Shown piece by piece: positions 18,411 to 26,238 of a stretch of DNA of 64,000 nucleotides. The DNA comes from Streptomyces canus (GTDB taxonomy: Bacteria > Actinomycetota > Actinomycetes > Streptomycetales > Streptomycetaceae). A program made the translations under genes and the position numbers. The stretch spans positions 5,270,001 to 5,334,000 of the forward strand of contig NZ_JAUSWW010000001.1 of assembly GCF_030815415.1 (NCBI RefSeq). Direction: 5' to 3'. The notes beneath the pieces were generated by a model. The model was not told the DNA's origin. It was given only the letters and a program-made list of their open reading frames with translations, and did no database searches. Each line of letters opens with the position of its first letter. Positions within the stretch are counted from its first letter, which is position 1.

Positions 18411-18483
18411 GCACTCGTAGCTTAACGGATAGAGCATCTGACTACGGATCAGAAGGTTGCAGGTTCGAATCCTGCCGAGTGCA
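18411..18483 (+). tRNA. tRNA-Arg (anticodon ACG), attachment site of the integrative element
   Basis: A 73-nt tRNA. Acceptor GCACTCG pairs with CGAGTGC, discriminator A. Anticodon stem TCTGA/TCAGA encloses CTACGGA, giving anticodon ACG (18444-18446), which is read as inosine after TadA deamination. The 3' half from the anticodon loop onward is duplicated at 28178-28221, showing that the element integrated here and rebuilt the tRNA. Confidence 0.96.
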
Positions 18484-18485
18484 CA
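18442..18485 (+). repeat. Left attachment repeat (attL core)
   Basis: Forty-four bases, from the anticodon loop through the tRNA 3' end plus CA, are identical to 28178-28221 in direct orientation. Sequence differs immediately outside on both sides. Confidence 0.93.
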
Positions 18486-18492
18486 CAGGTCA

Positions 18493-18518
18493 AAGGCCCC
18501 GGAGAGATCCGGGGCCTT
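18493..18518 (+). terminator. Terminator after tRNA-Arg, supplied by the element
   Basis: AAGGCCCCGG / CCGGGGCCTT stem, 10 bp, with loop AGAGAT. The core (GGCCCCGGAGAGATCCGGGG and following CC) also occurs in the chromosomal hairpin after attR (28226-28259). The element therefore appears to carry a copy of the tRNA terminator as well as of the tRNA end. Confidence 0.75.
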
Positions 18519-18533
18519 CGGCGTTTCAGGGGC

Positions 18534-18554
18534 GTACAGCAGCGAAGTACAGCA
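18534..18554 (+). promoter_or_regulatory. Candidate integrase arm site, left
   Basis: Contains GTACAGCA-GCGAA-GTACAGCA, a direct pair of an 8-mer at 13-bp spacing. The same 21 bases recur at 28072-28092 on the other side of the attachment core. They lie 48 and 85 bases from their att repeats. Paired, identical sites flanking attP are typical of tyrosine integrase arm sites. Confidence 0.6.
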
Positions 18555-18565
18555 GCAGGCTTCGA

Positions 18566-19798
18566 CTAGTCGATGCCTGTCCCGCCCATAGCGTCCGACA
18601 GCTTGCCGATGGCGGCGCGCACCTCCTCCTCGCTCGCTTCGGCGTAGACCTCCATCGTCATCGCGATCTGCGAGTGCCGGAGGATGCGCTGAGCGACCTT
18701 CGGGTGCACCTTCAGTGCGACCAGGAGCGAGCTGCACGTGTGCCGCGTGTTCCGGAGCGGGATGACCCGGAGCCCGGCACGACGAGCCCGAAGGGCGAAC
18801 ATGCGCGTCATGTTGCCCGGTTCGATCGGGGTGCCGTACTTCGTGGTGAAGACCAGATCATGACTGCCCTGCCACAGCTCCCCAGCGGCTTTCCGGTCGC
18901 CGATCTGCTGAGCCCGGCGCATCCGGAGCGCCTTGAGGCAAAGTGCCGGCAGGGGAAGGAAGTCGTCGGACTCCTCGGTCTTGGTCTCGCGGTGCAGGAT
19001 CTGCCGTCCGGCGCGCTGGATCTGGTGGTCGACGTACAGCTCCCCGCGCTCGAAGTCGACGGACTTCCACGTCAGGCCCAGCACCTCACCGCGACGCAGT
19101 CCGAGGCAGAGCACCACGACCCAGGCCGCGAAGAGGTGGTCATCCCGGGCGGCGGCATCGGTGAGGAACTGCCCGGCCTCAGCGACGGACCACGGCTTGA
19201 TCCGGCGACGTCGAGGCTTGGGCACCTTCACCAGGGAGGCGACGTTCTTGCTGATCTCCTCCTCGGTCACCGCGTGGGTCAGGGCAGCCCGCAGAGCATC
19301 CCGCGCGGCTTGGATCACGCGGCGGGACGGGTACGACTCGCAGCACTCCCCGACCGCGCAGCACTTCCGGCGAGCGGGCGCCCGCTTCTTGTCCTTGCCC
19401 TGAGCGCAGCACTGGCAGACGGTCGCCAGCTTGGTCAACCACTCGCGGACGTCCCGGACCGTGAGCCGGTCGAGTCGCTTCCCGCCGAGGTAGGGAGCGA
19501 TGTAGAGGCGGACGGAGCCCTCGTAGGAGACGTACGTCAGGGGAGCCAGGTTGGGCTTGACGATCGAGTCGAGCCAGTACGCGAGGAACGCGTCCAACGT
19601 CCGGTGCCGGGTCGCGACCGGTCCCTTCTTCGCCTCCGCGTGGAGGTTGAGCCACTTCTCGTGGACCTCTTCGCGACTCTTGCCGTAGGCGTACTTCCGC
19701 GCCCGGGTGCCGTCCGGCTTGGTGACCCAGACGTAGGCCGCAAAGCCGTTCTTGTACGGATAGATCGAGCCTTCACCGTTGCCACGCTTGCCGCTCAT
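18566..19798 (-). CDS. int: Tyrosine site-specific integrase of the AICE
   Basis: A 410-residue tyrosine recombinase. The N-terminal part contains a DNA-binding domain (GNGEGSIYPYKNGFAAYVW) and a SAM-like core-binding domain with a Cys-rich insertion (CQCCAQGKD ... KCCAVGECC) known from other AICE integrases. Catalytic blocks are GLRRGEVLGL (box I Arg), RNTRHTCSSLL (box II) and LRHSQIAMTMEVY with the nucleophilic Tyr near the end. In box II the usual His-x-x-Arg reads Arg-x-x-Arg, as in some actinobacterial relatives. It should catalyse attP-attB recombination at tRNA-Arg. The start ATG overlaps the xis stop (ATGA), so the two are coupled. Confidence 0.93.
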   Translation of the reverse strand: MSGKRGNGEGSIYPYKNGFAAYVWVTKPDGTRARKYAYGKSREEVHEKWLNLHAEAKKGPVATRHRTLDAFLAYWLDSIVKPNLAPLTYVSYEGSVRLYIAPYLGGKRLDRLTVRDVREWLTKLATVCQCCAQGKDKKRAPARRKCCAVGECCESYPSRRVIQAARDALRAALTHAVTEEEISKNVASLVKVPKPRRRRIKPWSVAEAGQFLTDAAARDDHLFAAWVVVLCLGLRRGEVLGLTWKSVDFERGELYVDHQIQRAGRQILHRETKTEESDDFLPLPALCLKALRMRRAQQIGDRKAAGELWQGSHDLVFTTKYGTPIEPGNMTRMFALRARRAGLRVIPLRNTRHTCSSLLVALKVHPKVAQRILRHSQIAMTMEVYAEASEEEVRAAIGKLSDAMGGTGID

Positions 19799-20004
19799 GC
19801 AGAGCACCCCTGTTCGGCTTCCTGCGCGAGGCGTTCGACGTACTCGTCCACGTAGCGGGGGAGGATGCGCCGGTTGCGGCCGTCCTTAATAGAGCGGATC
19901 TTGCCGGTGAGGATCAGCATCTTGGTCTTGGAGAGGCTGTAGCCGAGCATGTCAGCGACCTCGGGTGTGGTGTGCCACTTCCTTTCGATCACCGTGGTGG
20001 TCAT
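19795..20004 (-). CDS. xis: Excisionase (Xis), MerR-like helix-turn-helix
   Basis: A 69-residue basic protein with a winged-helix excisionase fold: TPEVADMLGYSLSKTKMLILTGKIRSIKDGRNRRILPRYVDEYV. It should bend DNA at the attachment sites and direct the integrase towards excision. GGAAGGAG precedes ATG 20004. Its start overlaps the rep stop and its stop overlaps the int start, so rep-xis-int are translationally coupled, as in pSAM2-like elements. Confidence 0.92.
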   Translation of the reverse strand: MTTTVIERKWHTTPEVADMLGYSLSKTKMLILTGKIRSIKDGRNRRILPRYVDEYVERLAQEAEQGCSA

Positions 20005-21392
20005 GCTGCGGCTCCTTCCAAGGCGAGTCGGGTGGGTAGTTCCTGGCGGGCGGTGTCGCGGTTGAGTTGGAGGCCGCGGTGGATGGTGGCGGCGAGGGCG
20101 GATTCGCCGGGGGTGTGGCCGTGTCCGGTGTATTGCCAGTCGGCCAGCACGAGGACGGTGTCCGGCTCGATGTCGTCGAGGCCGCGTGCTTGGCGGTCTT
20201 GGGCGGCGCGGTAGTCGGCGCGGGTCTGGCGGAGGGCGCCGAGGGTGGTGGAGTAGCGGCGGGACTTGGAGCTGAAGTGGCCGCGGAAGCCGAGCATGTG
20301 GGCCCAGTCGCGTAGCTTGCGGTCGGGGTAGAGCGCGTGCAGGTCCAGGCACGCGGCGATCAGGCGTCGGGGGTGGTCGGGGATGTCGAGGAGTTCCAGG
20401 GCTTCTTTGTTGCCGATCCGGCGGTCAACGGTGTCGGTGCTCTCGGCGGCTTTGGTGGCGTACTTGGCGACGTAGGAGGCGACGGCCCGTTCGGTCAGCT
20501 CTGAGCCGTCCCCGAAGGCTTTGACGGGGCGGATGTCGAGCTGTCGGCCCCAGCGGAAGGTGCGGGCGGGCTGGTCACCGGAGGCGGGCACACTGACGCT
20601 GGTGTAGGAGTGCCGGACGGCGGCGCGGATCGCGTCGGTGAGCAGATCAGTAGTGGCCCAAGAGGGCGGCGGAGAGTCGGGCCCGTCTGGTCCGTCGAGG
20701 CGGATCACGGCGTGGAAGTGGACGGCGCCCCGCTTCTGGAACTCGGCCACCTTGCCGTAGGAGATGCGGCAGACGTCGGCGAGTTCGCGTTGGGTCAGTC
20801 CGGCCCGGGCGGCGATCTCGCGGCGCAGCCGGTTGGTGAAGCGCATCCACAATCCACCGGCATGGTTGTTGAAGAGCACGGCGCCCGCGTAGTCGTAGCT
20901 GTCCGGGTCGAGGGCGGAGCCGAGGGCCGGATCGTCAGCAGCGTGTCGAGTCCCGCAACGGCAGACGCCGCGGTCGGGCCGGTTGTGGACCGGGCCGAAG
21001 GACGGCGCGGTGAGGGTGGCGAAGACCCGGGGGTGATCGCGGACGGTGGCGGGGATGTCCCGGCGGTCATCTCCGGCTAGGCCCGCGCGGATGAGGTGGT
21101 AGGTGTCTCCGGCGTAGGTCCAGGCGCAGGCCGGGCAGCGCGAGGCACGCCGGTTGCCGCACGCGATCCGCAGCCGACCGCCGGGTTCATGTTCGGTGCT
21201 GTAGCGGTGCAGGACCTCACCGCTGGTCTTGTCCTTGTGCAGGACCCATCCGGTCAGGTGGATCGGGTCCGCGCAGCCTCCGGTCCGCTTGATCTGCTCT
21301 TGCCAGCGCTCGAAGCCCGGTTGCCCGGCCACCCGCAGTGTGTCGGCGAGGGTGGCCGGGTCCAGGCCCGCGAGGGTCGCGGTGTCGTTCAT
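20001..21392 (-). CDS. RepSA-like rolling-circle replication initiator
   Basis: A 463-residue replication initiator similar to RepSA of pSAM2. It has an HUH metal-binding motif, His225-Phe-His227 (AVHFHAVIRLDG), zinc-type Cys pairs (CPAC at 86-89 and CRCGTRH around 144-150), and a downstream block SYVAKYATKAAE that holds a likely catalytic Tyr. It should nick the double-strand origin of the excised circle. The N-terminus (DPATLADTLRVAGQPGFERWQEQIKRTGGCADPIHLTG) is characteristic of this family. It is coupled to the small zinc-ribbon gene upstream (ATGA at 21389-21392) and to xis downstream. Confidence 0.92.
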   Translation of the reverse strand: MNDTATLAGLDPATLADTLRVAGQPGFERWQEQIKRTGGCADPIHLTGWVLHKDKTSGEVLHRYSTEHEPGGRLRIACGNRRASRCPACAWTYAGDTYHLIRAGLAGDDRRDIPATVRDHPRVFATLTAPSFGPVHNRPDRGVCRCGTRHAADDPALGSALDPDSYDYAGAVLFNNHAGGLWMRFTNRLRREIAARAGLTQRELADVCRISYGKVAEFQKRGAVHFHAVIRLDGPDGPDSPPPSWATTDLLTDAIRAAVRHSYTSVSVPASGDQPARTFRWGRQLDIRPVKAFGDGSELTERAVASYVAKYATKAAESTDTVDRRIGNKEALELLDIPDHPRRLIAACLDLHALYPDRKLRDWAHMLGFRGHFSSKSRRYSTTLGALRQTRADYRAAQDRQARGLDDIEPDTVLVLADWQYTGHGHTPGESALAATIHRGLQLNRDTARQELPTRLALEGAAA

Positions 21393-21589
21393 GCGCGGCC
21401 CCCGGCGAACTGGACGGCACGAGTAGGGATGGTGCCGTGGCCGTGGCAGGCCGGGCAGTCAACGGTGATCGTGGGCAGGTGGCCGTGGTGGTCACGGCCG
21501 AGGCCGGAGGTGACGGCGGCGGAGGCGAAGCCGTGGCAGTTCGGGCAGACCCGTGTGAGGGACTGCGGGGCCGGGTTGGGGCCGGTCAT
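21389..21589 (-). CDS. Small CxxCxG zinc-ribbon protein of the AICE
   Basis: A 66-residue protein with two CxxCxG units, CPNCHG (about 15-20) and CPACHGHG (about 45-52), as in the DnaJ zinc-binding domain. Such small proteins are common in AICEs next to rep; their function is unknown. GGAAGGAAG lies upstream of ATG 21589. The stop overlaps the rep start, indicating coupled expression. Two likely His ligands (DHHGHL) lie between the pairs. Confidence 0.78.
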   Translation of the reverse strand: MTGPNPAPQSLTRVCPNCHGFASAAVTSGLGRDHHGHLPTITVDCPACHGHGTIPTRAVQFAGGRA

Positions 21590-21677
21590 GATGGGACTTC
21601 CTTCCGGTTCATTGGATCGGTTGGGGAGGCGCCCGGAGCGGCGGAAGTGTGGTGACCGAGGCCGCTCCGGGGGCCGG

Positions 21678-21995
21678 TTAGCGTCGGGTGTCGGTGGTGA
21701 GGATCGAGCGGATCACCAGGGCGCAGATGGCGAGTGAGGCGCCGGTGATGGCGACGGCGAGGAGCATCGAGACGAGCACGGCGCCGATGACGAGCACGAC
21801 GACCACGCCCATCCCGGCCACGGCGACGACCGAGCCGGGGGTGAGCTGCACGACCGGCCGCGACGGCGCCGGAGCGGTCGGGGCGGGCGGCGCGGCGTAC
21901 GGGGTGCTGGGGATGACGGCGGTCGGCTCGACGACGGCGGGCGGTGCGGCGTAGCCGGTCGGCATCGGGTTGACCGGGACCTTTGGACGGATCAT
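21678..21995 (-). CDS. Small membrane protein (Spd-like)
   Basis: A 105-residue protein with a Pro/Ala/Val-rich N-terminus (about 1-45) and two closely spaced hydrophobic segments (VVAVAGMGVVVVLVIGAVLV and AVAITGASLAICALVI). GGGAGACC precedes ATG 21995. Position between rep and tra genes and its membrane nature fit the spread (spd) proteins of Streptomyces conjugative elements, which help spread DNA within the recipient mycelium. Assignment rests on context, not on a recognised domain. Confidence 0.65.
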   Translation of the reverse strand: MIRPKVPVNPMPTGYAAPPAVVEPTAVIPSTPYAAPPAPTAPAPSRPVVQLTPGSVVAVAGMGVVVVLVIGAVLVSMLLAVAITGASLAICALVIRSILTTDTRR

Positions 21996-22012
21996 GGCGG
22001 GGTCTCCCTTCT

Positions 22013-22168
22013 CTACTTGGTTGCGGTGTCGATGGCGGGGGCCAGCAAGCTGTCGGCAAGCAGGTAGCCGCCCATCAGCAGGACCAGCACGAGCCACCAG
22101 GGCGGGCGGATGAGCTTGACGCCGACCCAGCCCAGGCAGAAGAGGAAGAACCACAGCGGGACAGACAT
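22013..22168 (-). CDS. 51-aa membrane peptide of the AICE
   Basis: An ATG-started frame encodes MSVPLWFFLFCLGWVGVKLI, followed by RPPWWLVLVLLMGGYLLADS and a short tail ending DTATK. Two hydrophobic helices are separated by a Arg-Pro-Pro turn. AAAGGAG lies 8-14 bases upstream (revcomp of 22176-22182). It sits 17 bases before the next small membrane gene on the same strand, in the spd block. Probably a spread-type membrane peptide; unrecognised otherwise. Confidence 0.6.
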   Translation of the reverse strand: MSVPLWFFLFCLGWVGVKLIRPPWWLVLVLLMGGYLLADSLLAPAIDTATK

Positions 22169-22182
22169 CGCGCGATCTCCTT

Positions 22183-22377
22183 TCAGCGGACGGGGCAGAC
22201 GTGGCCGCGGGCGGCGACGGAGGCGGCCTCGAAGGAGTCGTAGGCGGAGGACCAGCCGCAGTCTTCGGACTCGCAGGCGGCGACGTACTTCATCTCGCCG
22301 GTGCGTCGGTCGGGTCCGCCGCCGATGTGGGTGGTGCCGACGCGGTGCAGCTCGTTCCAGATCTGGTAGAGGCCCAT
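22183..22377 (-). CDS. Small hypothetical protein of the AICE, 64 aa
   Basis: Reads MGLYQIWNELHRVGTTHIGG, continues with KYVAACESEDCGWSSAYDSF and ends ARGHVCPVR. The Cys/His pattern C-x4-C ... H-x-C could form a small zinc site. Similar 60-70 residue proteins are frequent in Streptomyces integrative elements between spd genes; no function is known. AAAGGACG precedes ATG 22377. Confidence 0.62.
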   Translation of the reverse strand: MGLYQIWNELHRVGTTHIGGGPDRRTGEMKYVAACESEDCGWSSAYDSFEAASVAARGHVCPVR

Positions 22378-22396
22378 GGGTGAACGTCCTTTCAGT

Positions 22397-23056
22397 TCAG
22401 GTGAGTTGGGCGGCGATCGCGTCGGCCATGGGGGCGGGGACGCCGAGGCGGGCGCGCAGGGTGTCGGTGTCGATCCGGCTACCGGTGCGCGCGTGGTGGT
22501 CGTCGGCGACCTTGCGGGCGTGGTCCACCAGCGCCGCAGGAACCGGCGGGGCCGGGTCGGCGGCAGGCAGAGCGGGAGTGTCTTCGTCAGCGGCGGGCGC
22601 GATGCTCTGCGGTGCCTGTTCTGGCTCGATGTCGGGTTCGGGGGCCGGGGCTGCGGGCGCCGGCAGAACCGGCACCCGGTCCCCGGCCGGGTCAGGCGAG
22701 GGTGCGTGGGCGAGGAGCGTGCCGCCGAGGAAGGCGAGCGCGGGCCATCCGGCGATGCCGAAGCGCAGCCAGGCCGGAGGGTGGGCCAGGTCGAGGAATC
22801 CGGCGGTGGCGACGTTGGCGCCGAGCGAGGCGACCAGGGCGATCAGGAACCAGGACCAGGCCAGGCGGGACGAGCCACCGGTACGCAGCCTGCGCCAGGC
22901 GGCGACGAGCAGCAGGTCGACGGAGACCGGGTAGGCCCAGGCTTTCCAGCCGGATTGCCCGGCCGCGGCGGCGAGGTCGTGCAGGTGGGCGAAGGACAGC
23001 GCCCCGGCAATCACGGCCTGGATGAGTACGGCATCGAAGCGGAGTTGGCGGGTCAT
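22397..23056 (-). CDS. DUF2637 / SpdB-type membrane protein
   Basis: A 219-residue protein with about four membrane helices in the first 125 residues (VLIQAVIAGALSFAHLHDLA; AYPVSVDLLLVAAW; SWFLIALVASLGANVATAGF; GIAGWPALAFLGGTLLAH). A cytoplasmic Pro/Ala-rich stretch and a C-terminal helix-turn-helix-like segment follow (VADDHHARTGSRIDTDTLRARLGVPAPMADAI). This is the DUF2637 architecture of SpdB2-like spread proteins of conjugative elements. GAAGGAGGTGAGG precedes ATG 23056. It likely works with TraB in transfer or intramycelial spread. Confidence 0.8.
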   Translation of the reverse strand: MTRQLRFDAVLIQAVIAGALSFAHLHDLAAAAGQSGWKAWAYPVSVDLLLVAAWRRLRTGGSSRLAWSWFLIALVASLGANVATAGFLDLAHPPAWLRFGIAGWPALAFLGGTLLAHAPSPDPAGDRVPVLPAPAAPAPEPDIEPEQAPQSIAPAADEDTPALPAADPAPPVPAALVDHARKVADDHHARTGSRIDTDTLRARLGVPAPMADAIAAQLT

Positions 23057-23129
23057 GTCCTCACCTCCTTCAGGGTGTTGGGCCAGGGGCGGGGCGGGGA
23101 TCGGTGTCCGGCCGCCCTGCCCCGGCAGT

Positions 23130-23330
23130 TCAGTCGGTGGTGGCTTCGCCGGAGCCGAAGCAGGCCAGGCACATCCCGGTCTGCTGGCCCACGACGCGCT
23201 GCTTGCGGCCGACGCGGACGGCGCGGGAGACCTCCCCGGTACCGCCGCACGGCGTGCACTTGACCGGCTCCGGCTCAGGCTTGGCGGTCCGGCGGCGGGC
23301 GGGCTTCCTCGCGGTGGCCACGGCCATCAC
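23130..23330 (-). CDS. Small CxxCxG zinc-ribbon protein of the AICE
   Basis: A 66-residue basic protein: an Arg/Lys-rich leader (KPARRRTAKPEPEP), then CTPCGGTG and later CLACFGSG, two CxxCxG units. The GTG start overlaps the stop of the preceding gene (GTGA, 23327-23330); ATG 23327 is the alternative. It is related in style, not sequence, to the other zinc-ribbon protein at 21389-21589. Confidence 0.7.
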   Translation of the reverse strand: MMAVATARKPARRRTAKPEPEPVKCTPCGGTGEVSRAVRVGRKQRVVGQQTGMCLACFGSGEATTD

Positions 23331-23530
23331 CCCTGTCCGGGGTACTGGGGGCCGTCGTCCGGGTTGTAGCCGGGCGGGAAGGTGCCGGGCGGCGGCGCGG
23401 GCAGGGACGCGACCAGCGACGGGCCCATGGCGTCGATGAAGGCGATGTCCGCGCCGTCAACGTGGGAGTAGAGGGCCAGGGCGGCGAGCATCTCGACGGT
23501 GCGGGCGAAGTCCTCACAGTGCGGGCACAT
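23327..23530 (-). CDS. Small hypothetical protein of the AICE, 67 aa
   Basis: Starts MCPHCEDFARTVEMLAALAL, with one CxxC pair at the N-terminus, a helical middle and a Pro/Gly-rich end (PAPPPGTFPPGYNPDDGPQY). ATG 23530 is preferred to ATG 23551 because GGGAGA is well placed before it. No recognised domain; translation is coupled to the next small gene. Confidence 0.6.
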   Translation of the reverse strand: MCPHCEDFARTVEMLAALALYSHVDGADIAFIDAMGPSLVASLPAPPPGTFPPGYNPDDGPQYPGQG

Positions 23531-23616
23531 GGGAAGCGATCTCCCTTCCATCAGGCATGGATCGGGTAGGGACTTGGCGCGAGGCGGTCACGCCGACCGT
23601 GGAACAGGAGGGGATT

Positions 23617-24958
23617 TCAGGCGGCTTGGGCCACCGCGGGCGCCTCGACGGGCGCGTGATCGAGCAGCGGGCGGAAGCAGGCCAGCTCCGGCAGCTCCGG
23701 GGTCAGATCCGCATGCCGGTTGCAGGCAGACACGGCCCGCCGCATCGAGGTGTGCGGAGTGCGGATGCGCACCCATTCGCCGGTCGAGTAGCCGACGATC
23801 GCCATGCCGCGCCGGTCGTTGGGGATCTGCGTGGCCGCGAAGACCGCGTGCGGGGAGATGTCCCCGAAGGCCATCTTCGCCGTCGACTCGTCGTTGACGC
23901 GGTGCACCATCCGGCCCGTCAACTGGGCGCGGAGCATGGTGATCCCGTCGCCGAGTTCGGAGCCGAAGCGCTGGCCGTAGATGTCCAGGAAGATTCCCGC
24001 AGCCCCGGCCGAGCTGGGCCAGGCGGACCAGGGCCTTGACGATCCGGTCGCGGCGCGGGTCGTTCTTCTTTGTGCTCAGGGTCAGTTCGGCGATCTCATC
24101 GATCGTGACCACGATCGGCACCGGCCGCAGAGGCTCGGGCAGGTCCCAGATGTTCGCGGCGATCTCCCCATCGGGGGTGTCGGCGCTGATCCGCTGCTCG
24201 ATGCGGATCACGTCGTAGATGCCCTCCATCCGGGCAACGAGTGCTTCGAGCAGCTCCATCGCGTCATCCGGGTTGTCGGCCAGCGCGGAGAAGCGGCGGG
24301 CGAACGGTCCGAGTTCGATCTTCTTGCAGTCGATACCGACCAACGCAACGTGCTGGGCAGCGAGTTCTTTGATCACGGTGCGCTGGGTGACGGACTTCCC
24401 GGACATCGTGGCGCCGACCGTGACCGAGTGCGGAACCTCCCGGTAGTCGCGGTAGTGCACCGTGCCGTCCTCGACCAGGGCGAGGGGAATCTTCAGCGTG
24501 TCGCGCTCAGGTGTGGCGGGCATCTGCACCCGCTTGAGCACGTCGTAGCCGGTCAGGGTCAGTTCGATGACACCCGGCTTGATCTCACGCGAGGTGACCT
24601 GGTGGACGGCGAAGGAGTGGCGCAGCCGGTCGGAAGCGGCGGAGAATTCGAACGCGTCCTGGCCAGGCCACAGCCTGATCCGCAGTCGGACACCGGTCCG
24701 GGTCGGCCTGATCCACAGCAGGCGCGGGACCCGCTGCGGTGGGACGGGCTTGCCTGCCCAGCGGGCCAGCGCGCGGCGCATCCGCGAAGCGGGCATGGTC
24801 AGGCGGCAGGCCTCCATGGTGGTGGCGTAGCGGAAGCGGACCCGCAGCATGGCGAGGGTGACGCCGAAGGTCAGCCAGTACCAGACCGGACGGCGCCACC
24901 GAAGCAGCAGCGCCACTCCGACCAGGACCGCGAGCACGATCCCTAACAGCTCCAGCAT
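23617..24958 (-). pseudogene. TraSA/TraB FtsK-like DNA translocase, frameshifted as read
   Basis: Encodes the hexameric translocase that moves double-stranded DNA between mycelia. N-terminal membrane helices (residues 2-38) are followed by an FtsK ATPase: Walker A GATMSGKS at 182-189, Walker B PIVVTIDE at 281-288. After ALVRLAQLGR (about residue 318) the frame jumps. The DNA has GGGG (24003-24006, complement) where GGG would continue as R-A-A-G-I-F-L-D. The correct C-terminus (MLRAQLTGRMVHRVND ... CRFRPLL-like ... VAQAA) lies in the other frame and stops at 23617. So a single +1 insertion splits the gene; this may be real or a homopolymer error. Confidence 0.85.
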
Positions 24959-24961
24959 GGC

Positions 24962-25318
24962 TCAGGCCGCCTTCGGCTTCGACGCAGCGGCGGCGAGCGA
25001 GGTCACGGCCACCGCACGGAACGCGATCCCGTGCCGCTTCTGGCCGTTGAACTCGTTCTCCCACGGCCGCGCGATCACCCCAGTCAGCGCAACCGGAGTA
25101 CCCATGGCCAGCTCACCGGTGATGCCCGGCTCCGGGACGGTGAGGGAGAGGATCTCAACCTCGTCGTTGGCCGCGAACATCACGTCCACGGTCATCAGGG
25201 TCGCGCCGGTCTCGGCATCGGTGGCGATCTCGCCGGTACGACGGTCCTTGACCTTCGGCTGCGGGGTCTTGGCGACCATCACGATCGCGCCGGTGGTGTC
25301 GACGGGAATCTGACGCAT
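24962..25318 (-). CDS. SCO3933-family regulatory protein of the AICE
   Basis: A 118-residue OB-fold-like beta-rich protein: MRQIPVDTTGAIVMVAKTPQ, KDRRTGEIATDAETGATLMTVDV and a final WENEFNGQKRHGIAFRAVAV. This matches the SCO3933 family that lies directly upstream of tra in many Streptomyces AICEs. Its molecular role is not established. AAGGAG precedes ATG 25318. It is first in the leftward operon, next to the operator region shared with the GntR gene, so its promoter is probably controlled by that repressor. Confidence 0.82.
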   Translation of the reverse strand: MRQIPVDTTGAIVMVAKTPQPKVKDRRTGEIATDAETGATLMTVDVMFAANDEVEILSLTVPEPGITGELAMGTPVALTGVIARPWENEFNGQKRHGIAFRAVAVTSLAAAASKPKAA

Positions 25319-25359
25319 GGCACATCACTCCTTGCTCGTGGCACACCACAGGTGGGCCA

Positions 25360-25437
25360 ACTGGCTTGAGCCACTTACTGGCTTAAGCCAGTTGAGCACA
25401 GGTCGCCGTCGGGGTCAACAAGGTGGCTTGAGCCAGT
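25360..25437. promoter_or_regulatory. Three operators for the GntR (KorSA-like) repressor
   Basis: Three 16-bp sites: ACTGGCTTGAGCCACT (25360-25375), ACTGGCTTAAGCCAGT (25377-25392, perfect palindrome) and GGTGGCTTGAGCCAGT (25422-25437). They lie between the divergent SCO3933-type and GntR genes. Sites 1 and 2 are adjacent (17-bp spacing). Site 3 lies just before the TAAACT -10-like box (25441-25446) of the gntR promoter. Confidence 0.8.
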
Positions 25438-25452
25438 TGCTAAACTCCGGGC

Positions 25453-26226
25453 ATGACGTCCGCCCGCCCCTCGACTCCGCAGCCGCCCAGTCGGCGCATC
25501 GCCGAAGATCTCCGCCATCAGATCGAGAGCGGAGAGCTGCAAAGCGGCGACAAGCTGCCATCCGAGCGCGCGCTAGCCGAGAGGTACGGTTCGGCACGGA
25601 ACACCGCCCGCGAGGCCATCCGGATACTTGCCGAACAGGGGCTCGTCACCGCGAAGCACGGAAGTGGCGTCTTCGTACGCGAGCCGCAGAGGCTGTTCCG
25701 GTTCGGCAGCGATCGCTACTCGCTCAAGAACCGCGAGACAGGCTTGACGCCATTCCGACTGGAAGCGAAGCGTCAGGGCAAGGTGGCCAGGATCGAGGTC
25801 CCGTCCATCGCTCGTGAAAAGCCACCGGCGGACGTGGCAGAACGCCTGAAGGTGCCTGCCGACGAAGAGAGCGTCGTCCACCGGGAAAACCACTACTACG
25901 CAGACGACGTGCCGGTGCAAATCGTGTCCACCTACATCAGGTGGGACGAAGCGCAAGGAACACTTCTCATGCAAGCCAAAACGGGGAAAGACGGCATCTA
26001 CGGCCGCCTAGAGGAGCTCGGGCACGTCATGACGCGCGTCCGCGACGAGATCAGCGCAAGGATGCCCACGCCTGAAGAGGCGGAGATCCTGGGGCTCTTG
26101 CCCGGCGTTCCGGTTCTGGAAGTGCTGCATACGAGCCTGGACCAGGAAGGCGTTCCCTTCGAAGTCTCTCGTTACGTGCATCGAGCCGACCAAACCGGCC
26201 TGCTCTACGAACTGCCAGTCGAGTGA
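25453..26226 (+). CDS. GntR/HutC-family repressor (KorSA-like)
   Basis: A 257-residue regulator: N-terminal winged helix (RIAEDLRHQIESGELQSGDKLPSERALAERYGSARNTAREAIRILAEQGLV, then HGSGVFVR) and a C-terminal UTRA ligand domain (about 90-250). In pSAM2 the GntR protein KorSA represses the activator pra and so excision and transfer; this gene holds the same position. No ribosome site precedes ATG 25453, and a TAAACT box ends seven bases before it, so the mRNA may be leaderless. Three palindromic operators lie in its promoter region, suggesting autoregulation. Confidence 0.88.
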   Translation: MTSARPSTPQPPSRRIAEDLRHQIESGELQSGDKLPSERALAERYGSARNTAREAIRILAEQGLVTAKHGSGVFVREPQRLFRFGSDRYSLKNRETGLTPFRLEAKRQGKVARIEVPSIAREKPPADVAERLKVPADEESVVHRENHYYADDVPVQIVSTYIRWDEAQGTLLMQAKTGKDGIYGRLEELGHVMTRVRDEISARMPTPEEAEILGLLPGVPVLEVLHTSLDQEGVPFEVSRYVHRADQTGLLYELPVE

Positions 26227-26238
26227 CAGGAGTCGCAG

